A stretch of DNA of 64,000 nucleotides, taken from assembly GCA_028274465.1 (NCBI GenBank), contig CM051457.1, positions 103,911,982 through 103,975,981 on the forward strand, given 5' to 3'. This DNA is from Plantago ovata (Eukaryota; Streptophyta; Magnoliopsida; Lamiales; Plantaginaceae). Positions 1-10,781 of the stretch are shown one piece after another. Each line of letters begins with the position of its first letter. Position 1 is the stretch's first letter. The notes under the pieces are model-generated. The model did no database searches and was not told the DNA's origin. It saw only the letters and a program-made list of their open reading frames with translations. A program made the translations under genes and the position numbers.

Positions 1-99
1 CAACTCATCCGTCAGCAACAAGAGGCCCTACAACAATCCAATGATCTCCTGTCTGACATGTGGAGGGACTGTTATGGGGATTACGATCCCAATAATTAG
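1..99 (+). pseudogene. C-terminal end of gypsy ORF2 (truncated by window edge)
   Basis: The first 33 codons read open to a TAG at 97-99. The peptide contains RQQQEALQQSNDLLSDMW and ends GDYDPNN. It matches the end of ORF2 in element A (minus strand, ending at 16145), which has QQQQEALRQSNELMNDMW. This identifies the last 32 residues of the plant transposon ORF that sits 3' of gag-pro in these elements. Whether the full gene is intact cannot be told. Confidence 0.75.
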
Positions 100-1644
100 T
101 CTTTTCACAAGTCCATCCTTGTATACTCAGCCGACCGAGGCCAAACCATTCGGTAACATCTAGTATCACTTTTTATTTACTCATTATCTTTTGCTAGGGA
201 CTAGCTTAAGTTTCATGAGGGGGATGGGATGTGAACCATGATGTTAAGTATTGTTTGGCTTTATGATGTTGAGTATGGTATCTTGTATTTTGTCTGCATT
301 TGCATTTGCACGTTTATCGCTTTCCTAGTAATTTAGTTGCATACACTACATTCATCCTAGTATAGTTTTGCATGTTTTTGTGTGGAGCTTATTGCCAAAT
401 TTTTTGAACTTTTTTATTGGGTAGATTAACTAGTTATGACCTTTGACCATGCGTTTCATCTCTATGAATTTGTTTGAGGTTTTTCTCGCTTGGCTTGTCA
501 CATTTATATATGCACTTAGTTAAGCTTGGTAGTCTCGACATCACTTAGTGGTGTTTTCTCTACTGCGGTTCACGAAGGCCTTTATAATAAGATGATGCAT
601 GTTAGGATCTTATGGTTGTTTTCCCGAGTAATTATGTACCTAATAGGCAACAAGTCTTCACCTTGCTTTGAGATTGCTAAATGCCTAGGAAGGAGGCAGT
701 GTGAGATTGTGTGATCCTTTGTTTGCAACCTATTCTTTCGAATAGGTTTGGGGAGGGGGTTACGCTATCATTAGACTTGTTTTTCGATTTTTGAGTGTTG
801 TGAGTTTGTTTTCCTTTTTCGTGAAGTTGTGCTTCAACCTATTCTTTCGAATAGGTTTGGGGAGGTCGTTTGTGAGTCATTGTAATTTCTTTTTCGTTGT
901 GCTACTGCTGGCTATATAAAACAAAAAAAAGAAAAAAAAAGAGAAAAAAAAAGAGAAAAATTCCTGGAAAAAGAAAAGATCTGGAAAAGAAAAAAAAATA
1001 AAAGAAAAAGAGACCCCAAAAAAAGCAAAGAAGGGTCCGAAGAAAGCCAAAAAGCAGTTTAGCAAAGTGTTTGTCTTGTTTTTCAATTCATGTAATGTTC
1101 GTAATCGAGTTGTAAAGTTTGTCTTTTTTTTGTTTGAGTGTCATCTGTTCTATACCACCCTCGTCCTGCCATTCAGGAAGTGGTTATTAGTTTATGACTT
1201 TGCTTGAGAGATGGGTAGAATAGGGGGGGGGGTTGAACTTTTAGGGAACCCTCCTTCGTTTGATGAGAGCCAGTATTGGTTCGACCTCTTTGAGGAAAAG
1301 TCTTAACTTGGTGAACAACAGCAAGTCCTCATAGGCACGGGACAACCATTTGTATTTTAACATGTTTCATTACATCGTCACTGACTAGGTCCAGGTAGAG
1401 AATGTTACGAGAGACTATCTTGTTTAACATAGTGCATATGTGAATGTGTATGAGTCAATCGAGGCATTCTTCAACCAATATCCATGTTATGATTTGTATG
1501 GTCTTTGTTCATAAGTTTTTGATAGATTCAATAGATTAGTTCATTTCATTTGGCATGAGACTCCACTTTGTGTGTTGCATTGGTTTCTTGCATTAGAGTC
1601 TAGCTAGTTGCTTGAGGACAAGCAAAGGTTCGGTTTGGGGAGTT
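100..1644 (+). other. 3' untranslated internal region and polypurine tract of gypsy C
   Basis: No believable gene is present. The stretch is collinear with 14617-16144 of element A on the other strand. It holds two copies of a stem-loop (727-748 and 836-857), a long purine-rich A/G tract (about 918-1056) and, next to the LTR, the tract GGTTTGGGGAGTT (1632-1644). That position and composition fit the polypurine tract that primes plus-strand DNA synthesis. Confidence 0.75.
727..857 (+). repeat. Paired stem-loops in gypsy 3' region
   Basis: The stem-loop AACCTATTC / loop TTTC / GAATAGGTT occurs at 727-748 and again at 836-857, each followed by TTGGGGAGG. Both stems are perfect over 9 bp. Element A has the same pair at 15409-15430 and 15522-15543 (minus strand). 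One of those has TTCC in the loop and keeps the stem. This is seen directly; a role in RNA structure is inference. Confidence 0.7.
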
Positions 1645-1985
1645 TGATGAACGTGTATTTTACACTTTCATTCGAGTCTTTTTCACCAATTTAGCTATCA
1701 TCTAGGTTAATTTAGCTTATATTTTAGTGCACTTAATTAGGATAGTGTCACGTTTACCTTTTCTTTGTATTTTTCAGGTTTTAGGTGAAAAACGTGTTTT
1801 TATGGGCAATATTGATGAAGTGGATGAGGTTTTGGTGTTTCGAGGACATTCGTGGAGTATCTAGAAGGTTCCGGATGAGATTTGAGGCCTAGGGGACGAG
1901 TTTCAAGGCTTAAAGGTCACTAGAAGGAAAAATCCGAGTCCGGAAAGGAAAAGAAGACTAAAATCTCACTGAAGTTGATCTGGAT

Positions 1986-2070
1986 GTCCCAGGCGAATCG
2001 CCTGGGACGTGGGGCGAATCGCCCGGCACCTGGGGCGGTTCGCCCCGTGCAATTCCGAACATTATATATA
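1986..2070 (+). promoter_or_regulatory. LTR promoter: three phased palindromes plus TATA box
   Basis: Three GC-rich palindromes with cores GGCGAATCGCC, GGCGAATCGCC and GGCGGTTCGCC are centred at 1997, 2018 and 2039, exactly 21 bp apart. The first has 11-bp perfect arms. A TATA box (TTATATATAG, 2062-2071) begins about 16 bp after the last arm. The same layout recurs in the LTRs of A and B. Position next to TATA suggests protein-binding sites or cruciform/methylation targets; that is inference. Confidence 0.65.
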
Positions 2071-2195
2071 GTTGCCTGTTTTTCTACGTTTTTCATACTT
2101 TTTCACATTATTTTGAGAGACAAATTCTCCAGAGCATGTTCTGGGAATTCTTAGCATATGAGACTCTTTTTCTTATCAATTTGGAGGATTAAGCA

Positions 2196-3783
2196 TGTTA
2201 GGAAACTTGTAATTTTGATGAGCAATTAACCATGCTAAATTAAGGAAAGTCCAGTAACTAGTACTCTTAAGGTCCATAGGAATTTAGAATTTTAAGGACA
2301 TTGTAAAAGAGGAACGTTTGCTGAAGACTTAGAGTAGGTGCTAGATAGGTTAGTTTTACCGCTTATGATGTATCTTGTTTTCTGAAAAGAAATACAACCT
2401 ATTGAAGCATTTGCTGATGATGTACTTTGTTTACACAAATAAACTATTGAAGCATTTAGAACCGTTCAGAAACTTGAGGAATTCGAAGAACTGAAGACTA
2501 GAAGCTTTCTGAAGTCTGGTATCTACAAAGGCACATGTTGCTCAGAAAGTGGAAACTTCAGCAACAGCTTGCATAAGTGAAAATCTAAACGACAGAGTAG
2601 GTTATGCTTGCTGAAACTTAGACTGACCACTTGCTGATGAACATTTGTGACCTCTTGCTGAAAGTACTTGCATTTGCGCTCCAACGTTAATGTTTGAATT
2701 TCATTCAAATGAACATTAAATGCAAAGCATGCACGCGAAGAACATGGAGACTAGAAGACAAATAAAGGACGCTGCTGAAAGTACAAAAGCAAGATAGTGA
2801 CATCTTAAGGAACAAAAGCCTTAGAATTTGAAATTCAAACGGCTCCTTGATTCACTATAAATAGAGGTCATCCGGCAAAGAGTTGAAGTGTGTCAACAAC
2901 GTGATCAAACTCTCACTTGTGCTTAAACTCACATACCCTTCAAACACTCTTTACTGCCATTGATCCGTTCCAAGACTTAAAGCTTGAAAAAGCTACTTGT
3001 GAAGAAGTAGAACTTACACGGCTAAGAAATTAGTTAAGTGTTCTTTCTTTCGAACAAGAACAAGTCTTGACACCAGAAACAATCAAACTTGTTTACTGCA
3101 AAGTATTCAAAGTTTTGTTTCTTAGATTACTTGTTGTAACTGAATAAGTTATAATTAAGTTATCTCATCCCAAACCTCTCTAACTGAAAATACACCCTTT
3201 CAGGCGTGATATTCAGGGGGAACTTAATCGAGCATAGTGTTGCTGATTAAAAGTCCCAAGTTTGGTGGAGAACAAGGTTTCGTTCTCTAGTTAGGTTGGA
3301 AACGAAGCAAGTGTGCTTTGGTTTCTGTTTGAATCGCTCTAGATAGGTGTTGTGAGGAACCTCAAACTTGTCTTAGTGGAAACTTGTCTTAGTGGATTCA
3401 GTCCTAGAAAGGACAAAGTGGATTAGTTGAGAGATTACGCCACTCTCAGATACCACTATAAAAGTGTTTGTGTGATTTACTTACTGCATTTAGTTTTCAG
3501 CAAAGCATATCTATCTGTACACAGTCACTCACTTCACTTGCTGAAACTATCACTTACTGTCAAAGCACTTATTGTATCAAAGACTTCCGCTCTTTGATTT
3601 TAAGTATCAGCAAAACTCGTTACTGAGAAGTAACTTGCGCTTGCTGAGAAAGTTAAGTATCATCAAACTCATTACTGAAAAGTAATAAGTACTTGTTGAG
3701 AAAGTTTTTAAACGACGAAAGTTTGAAAAGACTATTCACCCCCCCCCCCTCTAGTATTTTCTTGTTGTTTAAAGGGACCAACA
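2196..3783 (+). repeat. Copia1 5' LTR (1588 bp)
   Basis: It starts TGTTAGGAAAC right after the target repeat AAGCA and ends GGGACCAACA just before the primer binding site. TATAAATAG at 2856-2864 is a good TATA box. The last 266 bp are repeated at 7965-8232 with a few differences, which defines the LTR end. A run of Cs (about 3740) is present in both copies. Confidence 0.9.
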
Positions 3784-3785
3784 AG

Positions 3786-3800
3786 TGGTATCAGAGCTGG
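3786..3800 (+). other. Copia1 primer binding site
   Basis: TGGTATCAGAGCTGG lies two bases after the 5' LTR. This is the standard plant Copia primer binding site, complementary to the 3' end of initiator methionine tRNA. Confidence 0.9.
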
Positions 3801-3895
3801 AGGTTCTTTAACCTTCAGCACTGAACCTAGATCCCCTTAGCTGCTTTCCGTAAATCACTCTCACTTGATCAGTTTGGTAGTCTTTTGCTGACAGG

Positions 3896-6800
3896 ATGTC
3901 TTTAGGAGACGCTCCCTTGCTGAAGCTGGAAAACTACGAAAAATGGCGAAACAACATGATGCTACATCTTGAGGCCATTAGTGATGACATGGTTACTGTC
4001 ATTAATGATGGACCTATCAAAATCACTAAGGTTGAGAGAAGTTTTCCTCAAAAAACCACGGAAGCTGGAAAGGAAACTATCTTAGGCGAACCTGTTGATA
4101 CTGTCGTTCCAAAACCAAGAGAGGAATGGACTTCCGACGAAGCCAAGAGATTCCGTCTTGATGGCCAAGCAAGAAACATCGTCATTCGATCAACTCCGGA
4201 TACTATACAGTGCAAACTGTGGGGTGCTAAAACTGCTAAGGAAGCTTGGAAAATGGTTCAAGATCTTTGTGCTGGATCTGACAAAACCAAGGAAAACAAA
4301 CTCGAAGTGTTGAAGTTAAAATTCCAGAACTTTAAACAAGATACAAATGAGTCATTGGAAGACTTGGACTTCAGATTCACAACTCTAGTTAGTGAGATGG
4401 CAGCCTTGGGTGTTGGAAATTTCTACTCAGATTCTGAGAAGGTGAAAACCATCATCAGAAGTCTGAACCAAGAATGGATCCACACTCAGAACTTCTACTA
4501 CAATCAAGGAATGACAGACATTACACCAACAGAGTTGTTCTCTCATCTTGCTACTGTCAACTACGAGACTAAGCAAAGAGAAAATGTGTTTGCTGAAAAA
4601 TCGCAAAACATTGCTCTTGCTCCAAAGCCGTCATCTTCTGAAAAGAAGAATGATAAAGAGCTTGCTGATGCAAAATGCTTTGGTTGTTAAAAACATGAAG
4701 AAATTCATCAGTAAGGAACTTGAAAGGCGAAAAGCAAAAGAGAAGCTGAAAAAGCATCTTGGTAACGACTACCATAAGTACAAGAATGAGACTAGCTCGC
4801 TGAACAAGCAAGCTCAGCAAGCAAACTCATCAGAAGAACCAGCAGTTGGAAATGATCTATGCTGAAAGAAGAGACAGAAGAGAAGGATGCTGAAATAAGG
4901 CGTCTCAAGAAGTTGATTGCTGAAGCTACATAGAAGAATTCTCAAATGGCAATAGAATTGGAAAAGTATCAGTCCTCAATTCTAAAGTTACTTGCTGAAA
5001 TCCAAGAGATGAAAAAGATGAAAATCAATTTCAAATCTTATGCTGATGCAAGTAAATACGCTGACTGAACTAAACTCTTATTTGAGAGATCCATCTCAGA
5101 AAGAAGGTTTAGGTGCAACGTATGAAGGTGATGACGTAATAATCTTGAGTAAAGACAAATCATCGATTTCCTTTGTACGTGCTACTGATAGTGGTCAACC
5201 AGAACTCTATCAGTTTGGTCAATCTAAGGTTGCTGAAAAATGCAATCAAGTACCTACGACAGTAAAGCCCGCTGTTGCTACTCAAAGTAACAAGACTTTA
5301 AAAGGAAAACAGGTTGCTGAAAAGCAAACTGTAAAGAAAAAGGATGTTGTAAAGCATTCCGCCAAACAAGTTGCTGAAAAGCAATTTGTTAAGTCAAAAG
5401 GCAAGATTACTAAAAGTAATCAGAAGACCTTTGCTGACAAACCTGAATCAAGTAAGGTTGCTGCACAAAAGCTCAACATTCTCCGAAAAGTGGACTCGGT
5501 TTCAAAACCAAGCAAAGTCAACTTTTTCACGAGTATAAGCAAAGTCAACAAAGATACTTCAAAGAGATGAACAAAATCAAGCTAAGAGTTCTGAAACGAC
5601 TCAAAATTCTAGGGCTAGAAGGAATCTTGCTAGAAAAGAACTTACTGAAAAGTATGTTCAGCAAAAAGGTCAACCGAGCAAGACACCACATCAGAAAGTG
5701 GACTTGATCAGCACGAATCAAAAGTCTTTTAGCTCAAAACCTCCTAGTTCCTCAGCAAGTAGAAAACAAGTCAAAGTTGAAAAACTTAAGACTTGGGTTT
5801 CCACTGGACGCATTCTTGAACATGTTAATGGACATCCAATATTGGATAATTAACTTGTTTGCTCTTGATTGTGCAGACTTCAGCCACGGAGACAAACGAT
5901 GCAATCTGGCACTTTGACAGTGGTTGTGGAAAGCACATGATGGGCAACAAGAATAACCTTATAAACTATAGACGGTGGTCTAAAGGTCCAACAATAAGGT
6001 TTGCTGGTGGAGGCTCTGGTTCTACAAAAGGCTATGGTGACGTGAAGTTAGGATGCATTACCATTACGGGAGTTCTTTATGTCAAAAATCTCAAGTTTAA
6101 TCTTTTCAGCATGAGTCAATTTGCTGACAAGGATATTTCATCAAAATCAAAAGTGATGAATGTAAACTTATAGATTTCGAGACAAAGAAGGTTATTATGA
6201 TTGCAAGAAGATCAGGAGGCTTGTACACCGTAGATTGGTCTTCAGCAATCGTTGAAAAATGCCTTGTCTCAGATCACGATTGCCTTGCTGAAAAAGCATG
6301 GTTATGGCATAAAAGAACAAGTCATCTAAACTTCAAGACGCTGAATAAGCTGTCTAAAAAGGCAATTGTAGTTGGATTACCTAAGGTTACTTTTAAGAAG
6401 GATGGTGTTTGCAATGCATGTCAGCAAGGAAAGCAAACCAAATCTTCTTTTAAGAACAAGGCAGTACCGTCAACTACAAAACCTTTACAACTCTTGCACA
6501 TGGACTTGTTTGAGTCCTCTTCAACAAGCTATGCTGGTAAGAAGTATGGTCTGGTGGTGGTAGATGACTATTCAAGATTCACTTGGGTAGTATTTATCAA
6601 GCACAAATCTGAAACAAGGACTGAAATACCTAACTTGCTGAATAAGCTTGAAGTCATGAAAAATGACAAGGTAAAAGTCATAAGGACAGACCATGGTACT
6701 GAGTTTGTAAACCAGTACATAACTGAGTATTGCACTTCAAAAGGCATACAACATCAGTTATCCTCAGTAAGGACACCACAACAAAACGGTGTTGCTGAAC

Positions 6801-7970
6801 GGAAGAATCGTACCCTAAAAGAAGCCGCAAGAACAATGTTTGCTGACACTGAGATAAGTGAGGCTTACTGGGTTGAAGCGATTAATACCGCCTGTTACAC
6901 TCAAAACAGATGTCTGATTACTAAGGAATACAACAAAACTCCATATGAGTTGTTTGTTGGTAGACCTCCTAATATCACTCATCTAAGAGTATTTGGTTGT
7001 AAGTGTTTCGTTCATAATAACGGTAGAGAATACCTAAGAACATTTCAACCAAAGGCAGACGAAGCAATATTTCTTGGTTACTCCTTGCATAATAAAGCTT
7101 ATAGAGTTTACAACAAAAAGGCACAAAATGTTCGAAGAATCAGTGCATGTTGTATTCTACGAAAAGACACAAGGAGTGCCTGCTGAAGAAGAAATATTAG
7201 AATGTATGAAAAAGCTAATCATACATGAGCAAAGAACTGAATCTGATGCTAGGCAAATCAAGTCAATTGAACTAAATGATGATTCTAACAATGACTCTCC
7301 TCCCCCAAGTCATGACAAGATAAATGTAGTTCATGACAAAGAATTTCCAGCAAAAGACGCAGTTGCTCCGGAAGTTGCTGAAACTACGCAACCTCCCGTG
7401 CCTGCTGATGAGTTACCACAATCTAGCAATGCTGAACAAGCAGTTGCCGATGAACCAATCTCAGCAGAGACACAAAATACCAGTAGTACTGAACAAGTAC
7501 ATGCTGAAGAGTCACATGCTGATGAGCAAACATATCTAGATCCAACGAGCAGAAAGCCTGTTAATAAATGGATTAGAGATCATCCCTCTACGGATATGAT
7601 TGGTGATATTGATAAACGCCAAGTGACTAGATCCAAAGTTTCTGCTACTCATGGACTTGCTGAAGAAGCAAATGTCGTAGAAGTAGAATCATTATTCTCT
7701 TGCTTTGTTTCAGAAATTGAACCCAAGACCATAGAAGAAGCTTTAAAGCAATCTGAATGGATCAAGGCAATGAAAGAAGAACTGGATCAATTTGAAAGGA
7801 ACAAAGTCTGGAAACTTGTACCTCTTGCTGAAGGCAAGAAAGCCATTGGTACAAAGTGGGTGTTCAGAAACAAGCTGAGTGAGTCTGGTGAAGTAACAAG
7901 AAATAAAGCACGTTTAGTTGCTCAAGGTTACTGTCAGACTGAAGGATTGGACTATGATGAGTCTTACACA
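3896..7970 (+). pseudogene. Copia1 gag-pol polyprotein, disrupted
   Basis: The reading starts at ATG 3896 (MSLGDAPLLKLENYEKW), a Copia gag of the UBN2-like class. A stop falls right in the zinc-knuckle start (CFGC then TAA near 4688). Coding traces continue in other frames: gag tail (4690-5570), protease (5859-6173, WHFDSGC with the catalytic Asp), GAG-pre-integrase and integrase (6197-7186) with HMDLF, RTDHGTEF and NGVAERKNRT carrying the Asp-Asp-Glu residues, a low-complexity linker, then the start of RT (GTKWVF, KARLVAQGY). RT ends abruptly at 7965-7970, where the sequence jumps into the 3' LTR. Several frameshifts and stops make it non-functional. Confidence 0.88.
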
Positions 7971-8232
7971 GTCACTCACTTCACTTGCTGAAACTATCAC
8001 TTACTGTCAAAGCACTTATTGTACCAAAGACTTCCACTCTCTGATTTTAAGTATCAGCAAAACTCGTTACTGCGAAGTAACTTGCGCTTGCTGAGAAAGT
8101 TAAGTATCAGCAAAGTCATTACTGAAAAGTAATAAGTACTTGCTGAGAAAGTTTTTAAACGACGAAAGTTTGAAAATACTGTTCACCCCCCCCCCCCCTC
8201 TAGTCTTTTCTTGTTGTTTAAAGGGATCAACA
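7965..8232 (+). repeat. Copia1 3' LTR remnant (268 bp)
   Basis: The segment matches the end of the 5' LTR (3518-3783). The junction with RT lies in TACACAGTCACTCAC, which could serve both sides, so the deletion may have used a short shared sequence. The LTR ends AACA at 8232, followed by the target repeat AAGCA. Confidence 0.9.
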
Positions 8233-8880
8233 AAGCATAGCAATTGGACCTCGTTGTTTATCAATTCTTGCTTGTGAGTTAGCAATTATTCGGAGATTGA
8301 CAACCTTCGTTGGTAACATTGTATCTCACGATTTTTCTACTTTTATTTATTTCTTTCAACATGTTTTCATTCAATCTTGCTTTGATTCTTGTTGATTGCA
8401 ATTTATCTATGAGTAGCTAAATCTATCGTTGGTGATAGTATGTGATTTCTTAGCTAGGGTTCTTAATTATGCATGAGTGGCTGTAACGCGATTTAGACTT
8501 GACTTATTGATTTATTTCTTTGATCTATCTAAGCCCTCTATCTTCGTAGTGTTGAATTGAACGGAACACATTGGACAATTCATGATCTTAGATTTCTATG
8601 CAAACGTTCAAGTACTTCATGCATGATTATTAACCTGATGCTTTGAATGATCATACTATCGCTAACTTCCATTATTATTGATAAGAAAATCTGTGCTAAG
8701 TCGTTTGTTGAGTTTATAGTTTAAGTTAAATTAGATAAAGCTAGTTATAGTCCTTAGAGATCGACACTCGAGGTTATTTTACTTCTACACTACGTGCCTT
8801 GGTTTTCGTTGTAGTTGTGAATTGCCTTTGGCTAAAAACAAATGTATTTGATTAATTGAGTCTGACAATCTCGTTCATCA

Positions 8881-10781
8881 GGTGCATAGAGCCTGGGAAA
8901 GAAAAATGCATAATAAGCAGGGATGTGGTACTTAATGAGCAAGTTTGCCATTAAAGAAGAAAAGTACATCTGGTGAGCAGGAGAATGCTCAGGATACATC
9001 ATTTGAGGTGGAGTCTGAGAATGAAGCTGATGTTACAACAGAGAATGTTATTAGGAATGTGGAACAGGCTGGAACAGAGGGTGAGGTTGAGCAAGGTGTT
9101 CAGTCAACCCCTGCCTCAACCACAAGACAACATATCTCAGATCAGGTCCCAGAAAACCTAGATGAGGAATTTGAAGCTCTGGAAGAGGAGTTTCAGGACA
9201 CTACTGAGGAAGGAAATGAAGGGTATCGACTGGTAAGGGATAGAACCAGGAGAGGAACCGAGCAACCACCAGACATGTATGGTTTTGGCTGAGTTGGCAA
9301 GAGCTATATGGTTGCTTATGCTGTGAATACTGTTGAGGAACTAGTGTCTACTGAGACTAAGTCCTATCAAGAAGCAATTAGTTGCAAAGAGAAGGAAAAA
9401 TGGATGGAAGCTATCATGGATGAACTCAATTCTTTGATCAAGAATGAAACCTAGAAGTTTGTAACTGTGCCTAAAGGGCAGAAGCTAGTCAGTTGCAAGT
9501 GGTTGTTCAAGAAGAAGGTGGAGTTCAAAGATAGGGAGTACATCAGGTTCAAGGCCAGGCTGGTTGCAAGGGGGTTCTCTCAGAAAGAAGGCATAGACTA
9601 CAATGAGATTTTCTCTCCAGTAGTAAAGCACACTTCTATTAGGGTTCTATTGTCACTTACAGCTCAGTTTGATCTTCATCTACAGCAAATGGATGTTAAG
9701 ACAGCGTTCTTAAATGGTGAGCTTGAGGAGAAAATCTTCATGACAGTAACTGAAGGGCTTGATGTAAATGATAGAGCACAAAAGGCTTGTTTGCTCAAGA
9801 AATCACTTTATGGTCTGAAACAGAGTCCTAGGCAATGGTACTTGAGATTTGACAAGTTCATGACAGAAATTGGATTCACAAGAAGCAAGTATGACAGCTG
9901 CATATACATGTCAAGATCAGATCCAGAACTTAGAGTGTTCTTGTTTCTCTATGTTGATGATATGTTGATTGCGGGGAAGTCATTGAAAGACGTTGATGCT
10001 TTGAAGAGAAAACTCAATAAAGAGTTTGAAATGAAGGACATGGGAAAGGCTCAGAGGATCTTAGGGATGGAAATTTGCAGAAATTTATCAGAAGGAAGCT
10101 TGTTCCTTTCACAATATAGCTATTTGTTGAAGGTTCTGTCCAGGTTCAACATGAGAGATTGTGGGGTTCAGTCAACACCTATGGTGTCAGGGATCCATCT
10201 ATTTGATGAGCAATGTCCCAAAACTCAGAGGGAGTTCAGTTATATGTCAAGGGTGCCATATGCAAATGCAGTAGGGAGCATCATGTATGCTATGGTACGT
10301 TGCAGGCCAGATTTGGCATTTGTGATGAGTGTCATTAGCAGGTACATGGGGAATCCTGGTTACAAGCATTGGGAGGCTGTTAAGGATGTGTTGAGATACC
10401 TTAAGGGGTCAATAAACACTGGGTTACAGTTGAAGAAAAGGGCAAAAGGAGAAGCACCTTTGGTTGGTTATGCAGATTCTGATTTTGCTGCAAACTTGGA
10501 TAATAGGAAGTCGGTTACAGGATGTGTTTTCACTTTGTATGGTTCAGCTGTGAGCTGGAAATGTAACCAGCAATCTGTAGTGGCTTTGTCAACTACTAAG
10601 GCTGAGTTAATGGCTCTTACTGAGGCTGTAAAGGAAGCATTGTGGCTGAAAGGCCTTCTTATGGAGTTTGGGATCAAGCAAGAGTCAGTCTCCATTTACT
10701 GTGATAATCAGAGCGCTATCATCGTAGCCAAGCAACAGGCACACCATGAGAAGACAAAGCATGTCAATGTAAGGTTGTATT
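8881..10781 (+). pseudogene. Copia2 pol fragment: integrase end, RT and RNase H
   Basis: This is a second Copia, unlike Copia1 (no TTGCTGA enrichment, different protein). It begins at the edge of the gypsy C LTR in the integrase tail (IEPGKEKCIISRDVV). It continues through an acidic linker (8945-9292) and RT (about 9360-10150) with KARLVARGFSQ, MDVKTAFLNGEL and the catalytic FLYVDDMLIAG. RNase H follows (YADSDFA, STTKAELMAL, YCDNQSAI). Breaks include a frame change near 8945, TGA at 9290-9292 and a TAG in place of an expected Trp at about 9452. It stops at KHVNVRLY, where LTR unit B1 is inserted (10782). No LTR of its own is visible. Confidence 0.88.

Larger units (their letters stand above)
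2196..8232 (+). mobile_element. Copia1: Ty1/copia retrotransposon with internal deletion
   Basis: This Copia element is inserted in the LTR of gypsy C and flanked by the 5-bp target duplication AAGCA (2191-2195 and 8233-8237). It has a full 5' LTR (2196-3783), a primer binding site matching initiator tRNA-Met type elements (TGGTATCAGAGC, 3786), a decayed gag-pol, and only the last 268 bp of the 3' LTR. The C-terminal half of RT, RNase H, the polypurine tract and most of the 3' LTR are deleted. The sequence is crowded with the heptamer TTGCTGA (see findings). Confidence 0.92.
1..8880 (+). mobile_element. 3' part of gypsy LTR element C (Athila/Tat-like), with nested Copia1
   Basis: The window opens inside this element. 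In order on the + strand there is the end of an ORF2-type gene, about 1.5 kb of untranslated internal sequence, a polypurine tract and the 3' LTR. The same order of parts occurs on the opposite strand in the complete element A (13339-21664), so the assignment is by internal comparison. The 5' half lies outside the window. The LTR begins TGATGAACG and ends CGTTCATCA, a short terminal inverted repeat. Copia1 is inserted in the LTR. The LTR sequence is closer to the B units than to element A. Confidence 0.85.
1645..8880 (+). repeat. 3' LTR of gypsy C, split by Copia1
   Basis: The LTR consists of 1645-2195 and 8238-8880 (about 1.19 kb when Copia1 and one target repeat are taken out). It starts TGATGAACG directly after the polypurine tract and ends CTCGTTCATCA. 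The second part aligns with the R-U5 part of the LTRs of element A and of the B units. The reverse complement of its end matches the B units better (TGATGAACGAGATTGTCAGA), so C and B are one subfamily and A is a relative. Confidence 0.85.

Noticed and set aside
3720..3760. C-run (about 10 Cs, repeated at 8190) as a regulatory element
   Set aside because: It is a simple homopolymer in both LTR copies and is prone to sequencing error; nothing else supports a function.
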